Positions 1 through 8,890 of a DNA stretch of 64,000 bases are shown here, piece by piece. This DNA comes from Sphingobium naphthae. Lineage in GTDB: Bacteria; Pseudomonadota; Alphaproteobacteria; Sphingomonadales; Sphingomonadaceae. Below the pieces are notes generated by a model, which saw nothing but the letters and a program-made list of their open reading frames with translations, was not told where the DNA came from and made no database searches. The translations under genes were made by a program, and so were the position numbers. Within the stretch, counting starts at the first letter, position 1; each line of letters opens with the position of its first letter. The stretch spans positions 62,001 to 126,000 of the forward strand of contig NZ_JAJGNO010000005.1 in the NCBI RefSeq assembly GCF_020782235.1, written 5' to 3'.

Positions 1-48
1 ACCCGCCGCCTGGGCGGCACTAGCGGCCAGCCAGCAGAGACGAAGCAT
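1..48 (-). CDS. Start of next transfer-operon gene (partial, signal peptide only)
   Basis: An ATG at 48-46 is preceded on the minus strand by a strong Shine-Dalgarno AGGAGG five to six bases upstream. It opens a frame reading MLRLCWLAASAAQAAG to the window edge, which looks like the beginning of a Sec signal peptide. It starts inside the last codons of trbC, as is usual in this overlapping operon. In F-type systems the gene after trbC or traN is often traF, traH or another periplasmic assembly factor, but too little is visible to choose. Confidence 0.55.
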   Translation of the reverse strand, partial: MLRLCWLAASAAQAAG

Positions 49-886
49 GAGCCACCTCCTTTCCGCCACCCAGGCGTGCATATTCTTCAAACAGGCCCGA
101 GAGCGCAGCATCGCCAAAGACCAGATGCGTCGCCGCAATCCCTTCTTCCTCGTCCCGCTCGCAATAGGGCTGTGTCGGGTCGCCCGCGATCATGCCAAGG
201 GCTGGCACCTGGCTCACGCCATGCTGCCGGAACAGGATCGGGTCGACGACCACCTGGACGTCCCGCATGGTGCAGGCAGGTCCATCGCAACCAGGATCAA
301 TGCGCAGCATTTGCGCCGTCAATCGCGCCATCGGTTCCATCTTTCCAAGGCCACCCGGCACACCGCGAAAGGCCAGTACGCCGCGGACTTTCACCATCTG
401 TGCGGCATAGTTGCGCAGGGTCGATATCGGCATGGAGGACGAAACGAACAGAACCGGAACCCATCCTGACCGGCCCTTGACCCCGCTATTGGCGCCATCG
501 GGCAGGGGAGCTGCAACAATGCCCAGAGCCTCGTCGAGCCGCGCGGCCATCGCGGCCTGCTGCGCGTCGCGGGCATCCCTTGCCGCCTGATAGGCACGCT
601 GCGCGCGCGCATCCATTTCCAGAGTCGGGGCGCGTTTGGTGATCAGCGCCCTTATGCGGCTGTCCTCCTCTTCATCCATTTCCGGGAGGTCGTTAATTCG
701 TGGAATTCGCGGCTCCGACATCGTCGGCCGTGTGGACAGCGCCTTCCGCAATCTTTCAAGCGCGGCGTTGCCCTCTTTCGCGGCGGCGGACTGCGCATGG
801 AGTTTCAGGGGTGCAGCAGCCACCAGAAGAGAAACTAGCAGGCACCACGCCCGATGTTCAGGGCTTGACGGTCTCGAGATAGGCAT
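20..886 (-). CDS. trbC: F-type pilus assembly protein TrbC
   Basis: Periplasmic factor of F-type conjugation systems, thought to help pilus assembly together with TraW. The 288-residue frame has an N-terminal signal segment (residues about 12-32, ending LHAQS). A TrbC core follows from about residue 140: PVLFVSSSMPISTLRNYA, then VRGVLAFRGVPGG, a cysteine pair near 200 and a VDPILFRQHGVSQVPALGM segment with the thioredoxin-like cis-proline region typical of TrbC. The start overlaps the end of the upstream TraN gene by about 28 bases, so translation is probably coupled. The exact start is not certain because no strong ribosome site precedes residue 1. Confidence 0.85.
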   Translation of the reverse strand: MPISRPSSPEHRAWCLLVSLLVAAAPLKLHAQSAAAKEGNAALERLRKALSTRPTMSEPRIPRINDLPEMDEEEDSRIRALITKRAPTLEMDARAQRAYQAARDARDAQQAAMAARLDEALGIVAAPLPDGANSGVKGRSGWVPVLFVSSSMPISTLRNYAAQMVKVRGVLAFRGVPGGLGKMEPMARLTAQMLRIDPGCDGPACTMRDVQVVVDPILFRQHGVSQVPALGMIAGDPTQPYCERDEEEGIAATHLVFGDAALSGLFEEYARLGGGKEVAHASSLLAGR

Positions 887-1943
887 CGACTCGATCCTTC
901 ATATCGATTTCGATTTCGGTCTGCGCCCGTGCCTCGATCTCCGAATAATATTCGGACAGATCCATGCGGCTGAAATCGAGCGCTTGGAATTCTTCGGCGG
1001 TAAACCCTCGGCAATAGGGTTCGTGCGCCGTGCCCCAGCCAATCTGGCTGAAAGAGCTGAGTTGCGGGCGACCCTGCTCTTGGAGGATGCGACCAAGCTT
1101 GGTGTTGAAGCAGCAATGGCCACGCGCCTTCTGGATGCAGATGCCGAGCACGCTTGACGCACAATAGCTGCCCGTCTCGTGGCACATGCCCGATCCCTTG
1201 AGCATGCCGGTCTCCATGTCCTGCGCGTCGCAGCCGGCAAGAAGCACTTCCATCATATAGTTGATGGCGAGGCTGATCGCGATCGAGGTCGGATCGATAC
1301 CGATTATGATCGCATTTGCCCCGGCACTGGCCGCCTGTCCGGCGGTCGCACCTGCCCGAAAGGCGGTATAGGCTGCCTTCATGCCGGTGAAGACTCCCTT
1401 GGCGACGGCAATCTTCGTACCGATCGAGCCGATCGAGCCACCCATGCCATCCTTGATGATCCGGTCGCGATCGCGGCAGCAATTCTGGAAGGTGACGCTC
1501 GCGCCGGGGGGGCGGCAGCGCATCGCTCTGCCTGCAAAAATCTCGACCGACCCCATGCAGGTGCCTGCGTCATCGACCGTTCCGTCAGCCAGCGGTCCCG
1601 GGTCATCCACCGGTTCGACCGTTTCGACAGGATTGGTCCCGGTATTGACACAGGCATGGGGCGAACAGCTTGGAACAGAGCCAGGGCTAGAGATCACGCA
1701 GGAATATTGGCCGCCGAGCGGGCAGCTATATGCGCCGCCTCCATCCTGCGCACAGGGCGTCGCGTCGATAGGACAAAGTGCCGATCCATCACCAGCGACG
1801 GTGCAGGAGGCAAGCTCTCCCTCATCGGCCGCATCACCATTGCCATTGCGATCGACGGCGCAGATTGTCGCGGCCCTGGCAGATGGTGCCAGCGCCGGAA
1901 GTACCAGCACGAGAGCGACGCACATCAGAAAGGCGCCTTTCAT
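858..1943 (-). CDS. traN: TraN-like mating-pair stabilisation protein, C-terminal half as a separate gene
   Basis: A 361-residue cysteine-rich exported protein with its own signal peptide (MKGAFLMCVALVLVLPALAPSARA, split here only by eye). It carries the conserved C-terminal TraN signature: a GRAMRC...QNCC cysteine block around residues 130-155, CCFNTKLGRILQEQGRPQL near 275-295, then WG, CRGFTAEEFQALDFS and DLSEY. TraN is an outer-membrane protein that stabilises mating pairs. In F this signature sits at the end of one protein of about 600 residues; here it forms its own gene, starting with a TGATG overlap on the larger upstream TraN-like gene. The two appear to be a fission of one ancestral traN. 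Confidence 0.75.
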   Translation of the reverse strand: MKGAFLMCVALVLVLPALAPSARAATICAVDRNGNGDAADEGELASCTVAGDGSALCPIDATPCAQDGGGAYSCPLGGQYSCVISSPGSVPSCSPHACVNTGTNPVETVEPVDDPGPLADGTVDDAGTCMGSVEIFAGRAMRCRPPGASVTFQNCCRDRDRIIKDGMGGSIGSIGTKIAVAKGVFTGMKAAYTAFRAGATAGQAASAGANAIIIGIDPTSIAISLAINYMMEVLLAGCDAQDMETGMLKGSGMCHETGSYCASSVLGICIQKARGHCCFNTKLGRILQEQGRPQLSSFSQIGWGTAHEPYCRGFTAEEFQALDFSRMDLSEYYSEIEARAQTEIEIDMKDRVDAYLETVKP

Positions 1944-3967
1944 CAGCGCGCCTCCATATTGCAGGAAAGGTCTGCGCCAGCCAGACGCAGCGACTGCATC
2001 ATCGTGACCGCTTCGGGAAAATCATCGAGGCAGCCACATGCCGTGACCAGTTCCTCGCCGGGCCCCATCGGGCATTGGCCGGTAGCGTCACAGCTATGAT
2101 AGAAGCTGTCATATCCCGAAGGATTGGTCTGGAGGCTGGCGACCGGTGCTGTCTGCCCGATCGCGTCATTCGCCTTGGGCGCGCGCGTCTTGCAGACCGG
2201 TTCGCAAACCGGGACAGCGACACGCGGCGGGAGCGAGAACGAGCGACGGGTTTCAAGCGGTGTCCCGTCCTTGCCGACCACGCGATCGGCCAGCATCGTT
2301 TCGGTCGACCGATCGATTATATAGGCGCCGCGTGACAGATCGGGCTGGGGTAGAGTGCCATCCCCGATGGTGCAGCTGTAACGGCGCTGCTTTGAGAAAA
2401 AGTCGCGCGCATATTGATAACTGCATCGTCCGGTGCCGAACTGCCTGGTCTGCGCAAGCGGCGTAAAGCCTGTCGCTATCCCGTTTCGTATCGTCACCAC
2501 ATCATCGACATTTTCATCGACCAGCCTGCATGCATCGGCCTGGGCCAGGGAAGCGCACATGTCGACAAGCCGTTCGGACGGATGGCACTCAAGGTCGAGA
2601 TCCGCCTCGATTTCCGCATAGGCCTCGCCTTCGTCGGCGACTGCTACGCGCAGCCAGACTTCATGAAGGCCCGCCGGCATCAAGGGTTTGAGATCAATCA
2701 TCGGTGCGGCGCGGTACGTCTCCTTGCGCTCGCAATTGCCGGGAGGAAGGCCATCGCCGGTCCAGCTTGAAGGGCCTGAGGCGATCGTCACGCCATCGAT
2801 ACGTAGCTGTACCCAGTCGTCAGCAAAAAAGCTGTTCAGCCGAAGCGAACGCAGGCGTCCGACGTCGCGGATGTCGAGCGTCATGCGAAAGTCGTGGATC
2901 GTGCACCGACCACCCTTAAGGCTGTCGTCGACCGGCGATCCCATCAGAAAGCGCAACTGTGTGGCAGTGGGCTGGGTCGTTGCATAGCCGCCGCCCGCAC
3001 GCGCTATTATCGTCTCGGGCTCTGGCTCCTCTATCTCGATTTCCCGGACGATCGAGCAGCTGCGGCTTTCCAGCGTGCGGCCGCTCGCTGCAGGTGATCC
3101 CGCCAGCGCCTGAAATATGCTGTTTGAACGCGCGACATTGAAGGCATCATCACTCATCTGCGCCGGCTCGGATCGGTAGCTGACCTGCGCGACGTCAGCC
3201 TGTGTCGTGCAACTTGTGGTCTGCGCGCCGACATAGCGGATGACCGGGCCGTCAGTGTGCGCCTGCGCAATGCCGATGCGCGGATCGGCCGTGGTGATTG
3301 CGCCTGCGACGCCGCCCCCCAGATCTTTGAGGACCGTTTCGAGATTGGCATTTACGAGGTTGCTGCCGCAACTGTTATTGATGCAGTAGCAGCCCGAAAG
3401 TTCGGGCAGCGTTACCTCGACCAGCCGCAGTCCCGCGCTTCCCTTTGCGTCCCACGCAAGCGATCGGCAACCATTCCAGCTTCCAGCTTGGCAGGAAATC
3501 ACGCCATTGGCGCAGATGCCGGAGATGGGCTGCGTCATCAGCACATTGTCGTCAAAGCTCCCGTCCAGATCCTTGTCGCGCGAAATGCTTAGCCTGCCGA
3601 TGTCGCCACTGGGCGCTGGCTGAACCATGATCTCGAGCATGGTGGCGCTGCTTGCGCAGGAAAGGCGCGGGGAGAAGCTGCTTTTGCCATCGACGCTCGC
3701 GATGGCGCCGCCCGAAAGCCCCGGACTGAGATAATTTCCGGTGATCGCATCACTGTCGGAGGATTTTGAGCGTGAGGCGGCGGCCGCTGCGCGTGCGCGA
3801 TCCTCGACCGTCTGTGCCTGCGCGAGCATCGAGCTTCCAGTACCTGCACCCAGCATCATCAGCGTGGTCAACCAGAGTGTGCGCTTATGGTCTGGCCTCG
3901 GGAGGCAGAGACTGAGAAGCGGACCCAGTAGTCGGCGCGGCTTCAAAAAGATTGTCAGCGCGGCCAC
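1943..3967 (-). CDS. traN: TraN-like mating-pair stabilisation protein, N-terminal half
   Basis: Large cysteine-rich exported protein of roughly 640-670 residues. The middle is rich in beta-type sequence and cysteines. The C-terminal region has TraN-like features: GTGRCSYQYARDFFSKQRRYSC, several paired cysteines, and CGCLDDFPEAVTMMQSLRLAGADLSC near the end. It stops where the C-terminal TraN gene starts. The start is uncertain: the frame stays open back to 4219, but a strong hairpin lies at 4074-4105, and the first plausible signal peptide (HKRTLWLTTLMMLGAGTGSSMLAQA) begins near 3890, so the GTG at 3967 or the TTG at 3871 is likelier. Inferred role: outer-membrane contact with the recipient cell. 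Confidence 0.7.
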   Translation of the reverse strand: MAALTIFLKPRRLLGPLLSLCLPRPDHKRTLWLTTLMMLGAGTGSSMLAQAQTVEDRARAAAAASRSKSSDSDAITGNYLSPGLSGGAIASVDGKSSFSPRLSCASSATMLEIMVQPAPSGDIGRLSISRDKDLDGSFDDNVLMTQPISGICANGVISCQAGSWNGCRSLAWDAKGSAGLRLVEVTLPELSGCYCINNSCGSNLVNANLETVLKDLGGGVAGAITTADPRIGIAQAHTDGPVIRYVGAQTTSCTTQADVAQVSYRSEPAQMSDDAFNVARSNSIFQALAGSPAASGRTLESRSCSIVREIEIEEPEPETIIARAGGGYATTQPTATQLRFLMGSPVDDSLKGGRCTIHDFRMTLDIRDVGRLRSLRLNSFFADDWVQLRIDGVTIASGPSSWTGDGLPPGNCERKETYRAAPMIDLKPLMPAGLHEVWLRVAVADEGEAYAEIEADLDLECHPSERLVDMCASLAQADACRLVDENVDDVVTIRNGIATGFTPLAQTRQFGTGRCSYQYARDFFSKQRRYSCTIGDGTLPQPDLSRGAYIIDRSTETMLADRVVGKDGTPLETRRSFSLPPRVAVPVCEPVCKTRAPKANDAIGQTAPVASLQTNPSGYDSFYHSCDATGQCPMGPGEELVTACGCLDDFPEAVTMMQSLRLAGADLSCNMEAR

Positions 3968-4073
3968 GAGCCCGATGGGGACGCTGGGGGCTGCATCCCG
4001 TCCCGGACCCAGGAAACATGTGGCCGCGCTGACCTCCCTCGGCAACGCGACTTTGTGCCGACGAAGAAGGGGT

Positions 4074-4105
4074 GGAGCGACGCCGAGGGGGCGCGGCGTC
4101 GCTCC
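4074..4105. other. Strong hairpin between traU and traN
   Basis: A perfect 12-bp inverted repeat (GGAGCGACGCCG and its complement) with an 8-base loop lies in the roughly 230-330 base gap between traU and the larger traN gene. It is the only sizeable non-overlapping junction in the distal operon. No U-run follows on the minus strand, so it is not a classical terminator. An mRNA processing or stabilising element, or an attenuator setting TraN levels, are possible readings. Confidence 0.5.
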
Positions 4106-4196
4106 GGCCTCGTCCATGCCCCGCTGGTCTCTCGGACCTTGGCGGACAGACCGGACACCGTCATGCCGGGCCTGGACGAGACGAGGAAGTGGCCGG

Positions 4197-5210
4197 TCAG
4201 GGCGTCGAGATGCCGGCACAGCAGATTACCTTTTCAAAAAGCATGAACTGGGCATTGTCCTTGCCGGGCGCGTGCTTGCCTGAGGACCAGAGCGCACCGG
4301 GACGCCCGATATTGACGCATTTGCCGCCCTTGACCGGCTCCATGATCTGCAGCTTGTAGCGCGACTTGGTCCACACGGGTTGCGGGCGGAAGGAACAGCC
4401 GTCAGCAGAACTGATCGTAAGGGCGCCAAGACGGCCCATCATGAAGGTGCCGCGTGCAGCAAGTCCGGCCCAGGCCTCGACACTGTCGCCAAAATGGATG
4501 TCGCCAGCGATCGGATAGGTCGAACCCCAGCTTCCCATGCACCAGAAAAGCGGGTCGATGACCTTGCCGGCGGCCGCTGCGGCGCTGTCGGCCATGCAGG
4601 CAAGGCCCGCAGCGGGATTGCCGAAAAGAACAGCTTCGGGTTGAATGATGGAGCCCAGCGTCGCTGACTGCCATGTCGGCATCACCTCGGTCATCAGCGC
4701 GACGTCGAAGCCGTCATCCTCAATGCAGGGAAGATCGGTGAACATGTCGAGCATCTTCCAGACCGGCGCGACATAATAGTGCATCTGCGCAAAGAGCTTC
4801 TGGCTGTTCGTGCCGTCGGCGATCGAACTCTGGCTACCTTGCAACTTTCCACCGGTGGGAAGAAGATCGACGCCCAGGCCCATCATGCAGCCCGGTTCGG
4901 TTACGACATCGATCATCCGGTTGGGTGTCCAGAAGCTGACCTTCACGCCGAACCAGAAGGTCGCTCCCCTCCGGCAGGCACAAAGCGGCTTGGAGGCCGA
5001 TTGGGCATCGAGCTCCTTGTCGAGCTTGTCGAAACTCCCGACCCTTACGCCGCCGATCGTGATCGGAAAGATGCAGTTCCATCGGACCTTGGTTATGGGA
5101 TTGAAGACCGTGCCCGCCTCGCATTTCGAGGCGATCGCCGGCGCCGACGTGCCGAGCAGCGGAAGAAACAGGGCGGCCACAGAAAGCCGGCGGAGCGCGC
5201 TTCTTGTCAT
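4197..5210 (-). CDS. traU: Conjugal transfer protein TraU
   Basis: Periplasmic protein needed for F-type DNA transfer and pilus assembly. The 337-residue product has a cleavable signal peptide (hydrophobic residues about 10-27, ending AIAS) and is rich in cysteines. It shows the family's characteristic stretches: NPITKVRWNCIFPITIGGV, LCACRRGATFWFGVKVSFWTPNRMIDVVTEPGC, VLFGNPAAGLACMADS and FWCMGSWGSTYPIAGD. Its length matches F TraU (about 330). It overlaps traW by four bases (ATGA). In transcription order it follows traW and precedes the TraN pair, which is the F-type order apart from the displaced trbC. Confidence 0.92.
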   Translation of the reverse strand: MTRSALRRLSVAALFLPLLGTSAPAIASKCEAGTVFNPITKVRWNCIFPITIGGVRVGSFDKLDKELDAQSASKPLCACRRGATFWFGVKVSFWTPNRMIDVVTEPGCMMGLGVDLLPTGGKLQGSQSSIADGTNSQKLFAQMHYYVAPVWKMLDMFTDLPCIEDDGFDVALMTEVMPTWQSATLGSIIQPEAVLFGNPAAGLACMADSAAAAAGKVIDPLFWCMGSWGSTYPIAGDIHFGDSVEAWAGLAARGTFMMGRLGALTISSADGCSFRPQPVWTKSRYKLQIMEPVKGGKCVNIGRPGALWSSGKHAPGKDNAQFMLFEKVICCAGISTP

Positions 5211-5836
5211 TTCCCGCCTCCCTCAGTTACTGGGGTGGTAAGCCGGATTTCATGCAGCTCGAGCGCTTTGCCGACCTGTTTCACGATCACGGGTGCGACG
5301 GTGAGGCCAAGCCGCGCCTTGACGCGCTCTTCGAGGATATAGAGTGGGCGCCCCACCTTCTCCGAAAGGGCAAGCGCATCGCCGGCTGTCAGAAGAATGA
5401 AATCGCCCGGCCGCGCCGTACCGAGCGCCCATGCAAGGTCGCGCGGATGCACGATGACCAGCTGTTGTGGAAGCTGCACATATTCGAGCGGATTGAAGCG
5501 GAACCCCTTAGGATAGAGGATGCGGCCATCGGCAAGGCGGATATCCTCGTCGAGCATGTGGAAGGGAATGATCCTGCGCGTGGTCGTCATCTGCGCGCGG
5601 TCGAGCTGCGCTGCTTGCAAGGCCGACCATTTGTCCCGTTTCGGCATCCGGGAGGAGAGATCAGGCGCCTGCGCTGCGCGCGCTTCGATTTCCGCCATCG
5701 CATCAGGCTCGGCGATCGGCCAGGTCCGACCGATCGTGGATGTAGCGCCGCTCGCCGCGACGGCAGGAAGGGCCGCGATCAAGGCCCCTATGAGCGCATG
5801 CCGGGCCATGGCGGCGGGGTGACAATCCATGGTCAT
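5207..5836 (-). CDS. traW: Conjugal transfer protein TraW
   Basis: Periplasmic F-type pilus assembly factor, 209 residues from the chosen ATG at 5836. That start follows a GGAG eight bases upstream and overlaps the preceding stop (ATGA); the frame is open further back but without a better start. A signal peptide covers residues about 9-30. The core has IGRTWPIAEPDAMAEIEAR near the N terminus, then FNPLEYVQLPQQLVIVHPRDLAWA and GDFILLTAGDALALSEKVGRPLYIL, a pattern typical of TraW. Known partners in F are TrbC and TraU, both encoded nearby. Confidence 0.88.
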   Translation of the reverse strand: MTMDCHPAAMARHALIGALIAALPAVAASGATSTIGRTWPIAEPDAMAEIEARAAQAPDLSSRMPKRDKWSALQAAQLDRAQMTTTRRIIPFHMLDEDIRLADGRILYPKGFRFNPLEYVQLPQQLVIVHPRDLAWALGTARPGDFILLTAGDALALSEKVGRPLYILEERVKARLGLTVAPVIVKQVGKALELHEIRLTTPVTEGGGK

Positions 5837-6060
5837 GGCAGTGGCTCCATCCTGTCGGCGCTTGCTCCTTGCGGGCGCGCGCGATGCGCCGCGGCGAGAG
5901 AGGCGCAGGAGGCCAGAAGAAGCAGGAAGCCGGGGGCGCTCGGCTCCTGTCCAAGGCCGCCATGGGCGCGCAAGACGAGCAGCATGTCGATCAGGAGGAA
6001 CAACCAGCCCGCGACGAATAAGCGGATGCAATCCTGGGAGAGGGATGCGGGACAGGTCAT
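5833..6060 (-). CDS. Small membrane protein of the transfer operon, unknown
   Basis: A 75-residue frame from the ATG at 6060, which overlaps the stop of the upstream gene by four bases; its own stop overlaps the traW start in the same way. This double ATGA coupling is good evidence that it is translated. Two hydrophobic segments (about residues 14-29 and 40-55) suggest an inner-membrane hairpin, followed by a basic tail. I recognise no family. It may be a locally added accessory of the mating channel. Confidence 0.55.
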   Translation of the reverse strand: MTCPASLSQDCIRLFVAGWLFLLIDMLLVLRAHGGLGQEPSAPGFLLLLASCASLAAAHRARPQGASADRMEPLP

Positions 6061-6377
6061 CGCCGCCACCATTTTCCGAGTGCCGCCATGCAATGGGAGC
6101 CTAAGCCCGAAAGGCCGATGAGAAGCATGCCACTTGCAAGGCAGGCTGCAGCCATTCCGATTGCCGCACGGGCAATGACCAGAAAGGGCTTGTGCAGGAT
6201 CGAGCCGGCGAGCGCGACGAGGATTGCGATCATCAGGGTTTCGGTGACGATGAGGCGAAAGCGCCAGCGGAAAGCCTCCGCTGCAGCTCGCTCGGCAACC
6301 ATCCCTTCGATCTGGTCCGGCCGCTCGTCCATGTCGGGGCCGTCCTGGTGACGGGGCCTGGAGGCAAGCCGGATCAT
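6057..6377 (-). CDS. Two-helix inner-membrane protein at the TrbI position
   Basis: A 106-residue protein coupled by ATGA overlaps to traC upstream and to the 75-residue gene downstream. An acidic N-terminal part (DMDERPDQIEGMVAERAAAEA) is followed by two hydrophobic helices at about residues 43-60 and 67-93, with a basic end. It occupies the position of trbI, between traC and traW in F. TrbI, however, has a single N-terminal helix and a longer periplasmic part, so I do not call it TrbI. Function unknown. Confidence 0.55.
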   Translation of the reverse strand: MIRLASRPRHQDGPDMDERPDQIEGMVAERAAAEAFRWRFRLIVTETLMIAILVALAGSILHKPFLVIARAAIGMAAACLASGMLLIGLSGLGSHCMAALGKWWRR

Positions 6378-8890
6378 CGCGGCGTCTCCTTGCGTGTTAT
6401 TCTGCCGCCAAGCATCTCAACTTCGTGCCGGGCGACACCCGACAGATCGCATATCGCTTCGAGGGGGCTGAGGCCCTGCCGCAGCTTCGCCTCGAAAGCG
6501 CCAACCTCTTCAGGCGCGCTGGTGTAAATCCAGTATGAGAAGGGGTCGACAACCAGGCGCGCAATGCCGAGCCCGAGCGGCGAGTCTATGAAAACCTCGC
6601 TATAATGGGGTTTGTTATTGCGGACCGATTTAAGAAGATCGAGGACGAATCCCGAATAATCGAGAATCTTGTTCTCGACCGCACGGTCATAGGTCGAACC
6701 CTGCAGGAGAAAGCGCGTTGCGGCATTTTCAAGGATGACCTGGCCTGTGCCGCCGAACAGCAAGAGGTCATTGAGGGACTGGAGCACGACGCCGAAGCTG
6801 CCCCGATATTTACGCGCGCGCCTATAGCCCTGCCCGAAAATCTCGGCGAGCCGGGAAAGATCCTGGCCTTCCGTCTTCGTCATGAACTGGGCGGCCTCGT
6901 CGCATAGAACGAAGCGGGGCCTATCGCGCGCAGAGAGATAGAGTTCCTGGCTGACGGCGTTCACCACCACCATGACGATGACGTTGAACAGGTCCGGCAT
7001 GGCCTTGAGGCGCTCAAGTTCCAGCACGACAAATTCATCGGCCGAAATGTCGAATGTCGAGGGGCCGTTGAAGAAGTGGCCATAGGCTCCCTCGCTCCCG
7101 AAATCCCGCAGATTGAAGGCAAGCTCGCGAGCGACCGGAACAAGATGCTCGACCTTGTCGAGATGACTGGTCGCACCGGTCGGATAGGCTCCGAGCCACT
7201 CCCGGACCGCGTCGATGCCTGCTTCAGCGCGTCCGCTGTCGATCGTCCACTGGACCGCCGATTTTATGAGGTTCCACTCCGACGTGGTAACGCCCTTGCG
7301 CGTGGCGGCATTGGCCATCTCGGCGACGATCGCCACCGCCATGGAGATGGCGGACTGCCGATCGTCGCCATCGAGCGCGAAGCCCATGTCGAAGGGATTG
7401 AGGACAAGGGCCTCTTCGCCGATATCGATGTAACGCCCCGAGCATAAGGTGCAGAGCTTGCGATAGCTGCCGCCGATATCGATGATCCGGATGAGCGCGC
7501 CCTGCGCATAATATTGCTGGCACAGATTGTTGAGAAGGAAGCTTTTGCCTGCACCGCTTTCGGCCGACACGATGAAATTATAATTGTTGATCCGGGGATC
7601 GAAGAGGTCGAGCGTGACAAGCTGGCCCTTGCGACCCACATAGAGGAGGGCAGGGCGGCCGCCGCCGCGAAAATCGCTCTGGATCGGCGCCATGAGTGCT
7701 GCGGCGCGGGCCGGCATGGGAAGATCGCGCTCTAGCATGCGAACGGTGCGCCGGTCGGCATAGAAGCCGAAGGGAAGGCTTGCAGGCAGCAGGACAGGAT
7801 TGAGGTAGCTTTCCTCCTGCATCATCCATGGCAGGGGTTCGCTCTCCCATAGTCTTTTGGCTCGCGCGGCCATCTCCCTGGCCTGACTGCTATCCCTGCC
7901 AAATAGCCAGATTGCAGGAAGGATCGAGACGAAGCGGGAATTGCCTGCCTCGTCGAGCACCCATCCAATTTCCTCGATCTGTTTGCCGACCTCGACGGCA
8001 AAACTGCCCGCTGCCTTCTGAGCCGACAGGATCTGAGCCCTTTTGTGGATCTCGAACGTCGAATGATCGAAGAGGATATTAAGGGCATAGAGAAACGGCC
8101 CGCCAATCTGGTCGCTATCTTCCGATGCACCGCGCATGCCGCCCAGAAACCGGTTCGCGCGTTCGGCGGTGATGCGACGCGCCGGCGCCTTGGGGGTGAG
8201 GCAGCGCGCTACCTGGTTCCCGAGGAATAGCTCCGGCCCCTCGAAGAGAAGATCCGGGCCAGCGTCGATGATCTGTTTGCGGACCGGGCGGCTGCTCATG
8301 TCAAAGACGCCGGGCGCGTCGGCAAAGACGCCGTTGAATATCCGTCGGTAGAAGCGCACCATGGCCTGCGGCGACATGCGCGCAATCCCGAGCTTTGAGA
8401 GCTGTTCCTCGATCTGGCGGCGCAAATCCGCGCCCATGGGCCTGCGGGTCTTGATCGCCAGAATGACCCGGAAGTTGCGCACCGGAATACCGTGAAGCGC
8501 GTCGAGACCCGATGTTCCCTCACGCAGATAATGGGCAGCCCGCAACGCCGACATCTGGACCAGAGGGTCGGGCCTTGTCTTGAGGTCGAGATACTGGTCG
8601 AGCCCATGATCGACCAGCGGGTCGGCGAAGCTCAATATCTGGGCGACTGTGCCCGGTGTGAACTGGATGTTGAGCAGACCGATCAGCGCCTGCTGCACAT
8701 GGGCGAAGAGATAGGCAGATGGTATGAGCTCCCAGGCCTGGCCCCAATTGTCATCGATGCACAGAAATGCCTGTTCCTCCTCGACCCAGCTCACCATCGG
8801 CAGAAAGTCCGAATAGCTGTCGCGGGCGATCGCACGTTCAAGCCGGCGGTGGGTGAGGCCGCCCCCATGTCTGGTGCCCGGCGCCTTCAT
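6374..8890 (-). CDS. traC: Type IV secretion ATPase TraC (VirB4 family)
   Basis: Cytoplasmic/membrane-associated ATPase that powers F-pilus assembly. The 838-residue length fits F TraC (about 875). Walker A is SAESGAGKSF at residues 442-451 and Walker B is RFVLCDEAAQF around 659-669, followed by LARLAEIFGQGYRRARKYRGSF and FGVVLQSLNDLL, characteristic of VirB4/TraC. The N-terminal part has the usual TraC_F IV region (VSWVEEEQAFLCIDDNWGQ). ATGA overlaps with traV upstream and the small membrane gene downstream show translational coupling. Confidence 0.95.
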   Translation of the reverse strand: MKAPGTRHGGGLTHRRLERAIARDSYSDFLPMVSWVEEEQAFLCIDDNWGQAWELIPSAYLFAHVQQALIGLLNIQFTPGTVAQILSFADPLVDHGLDQYLDLKTRPDPLVQMSALRAAHYLREGTSGLDALHGIPVRNFRVILAIKTRRPMGADLRRQIEEQLSKLGIARMSPQAMVRFYRRIFNGVFADAPGVFDMSSRPVRKQIIDAGPDLLFEGPELFLGNQVARCLTPKAPARRITAERANRFLGGMRGASEDSDQIGGPFLYALNILFDHSTFEIHKRAQILSAQKAAGSFAVEVGKQIEEIGWVLDEAGNSRFVSILPAIWLFGRDSSQAREMAARAKRLWESEPLPWMMQEESYLNPVLLPASLPFGFYADRRTVRMLERDLPMPARAAALMAPIQSDFRGGGRPALLYVGRKGQLVTLDLFDPRINNYNFIVSAESGAGKSFLLNNLCQQYYAQGALIRIIDIGGSYRKLCTLCSGRYIDIGEEALVLNPFDMGFALDGDDRQSAISMAVAIVAEMANAATRKGVTTSEWNLIKSAVQWTIDSGRAEAGIDAVREWLGAYPTGATSHLDKVEHLVPVARELAFNLRDFGSEGAYGHFFNGPSTFDISADEFVVLELERLKAMPDLFNVIVMVVVNAVSQELYLSARDRPRFVLCDEAAQFMTKTEGQDLSRLAEIFGQGYRRARKYRGSFGVVLQSLNDLLLFGGTGQVILENAATRFLLQGSTYDRAVENKILDYSGFVLDLLKSVRNNKPHYSEVFIDSPLGLGIARLVVDPFSYWIYTSAPEEVGAFEAKLRQGLSPLEAICDLSGVARHEVEMLGGRITRKETPR

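Noticed and set aside
6057-6377. Calling the two-helix protein TrbI
   Set aside because: Position fits, but TrbI has one N-terminal helix and a periplasmic domain, not two helices and a basic end.
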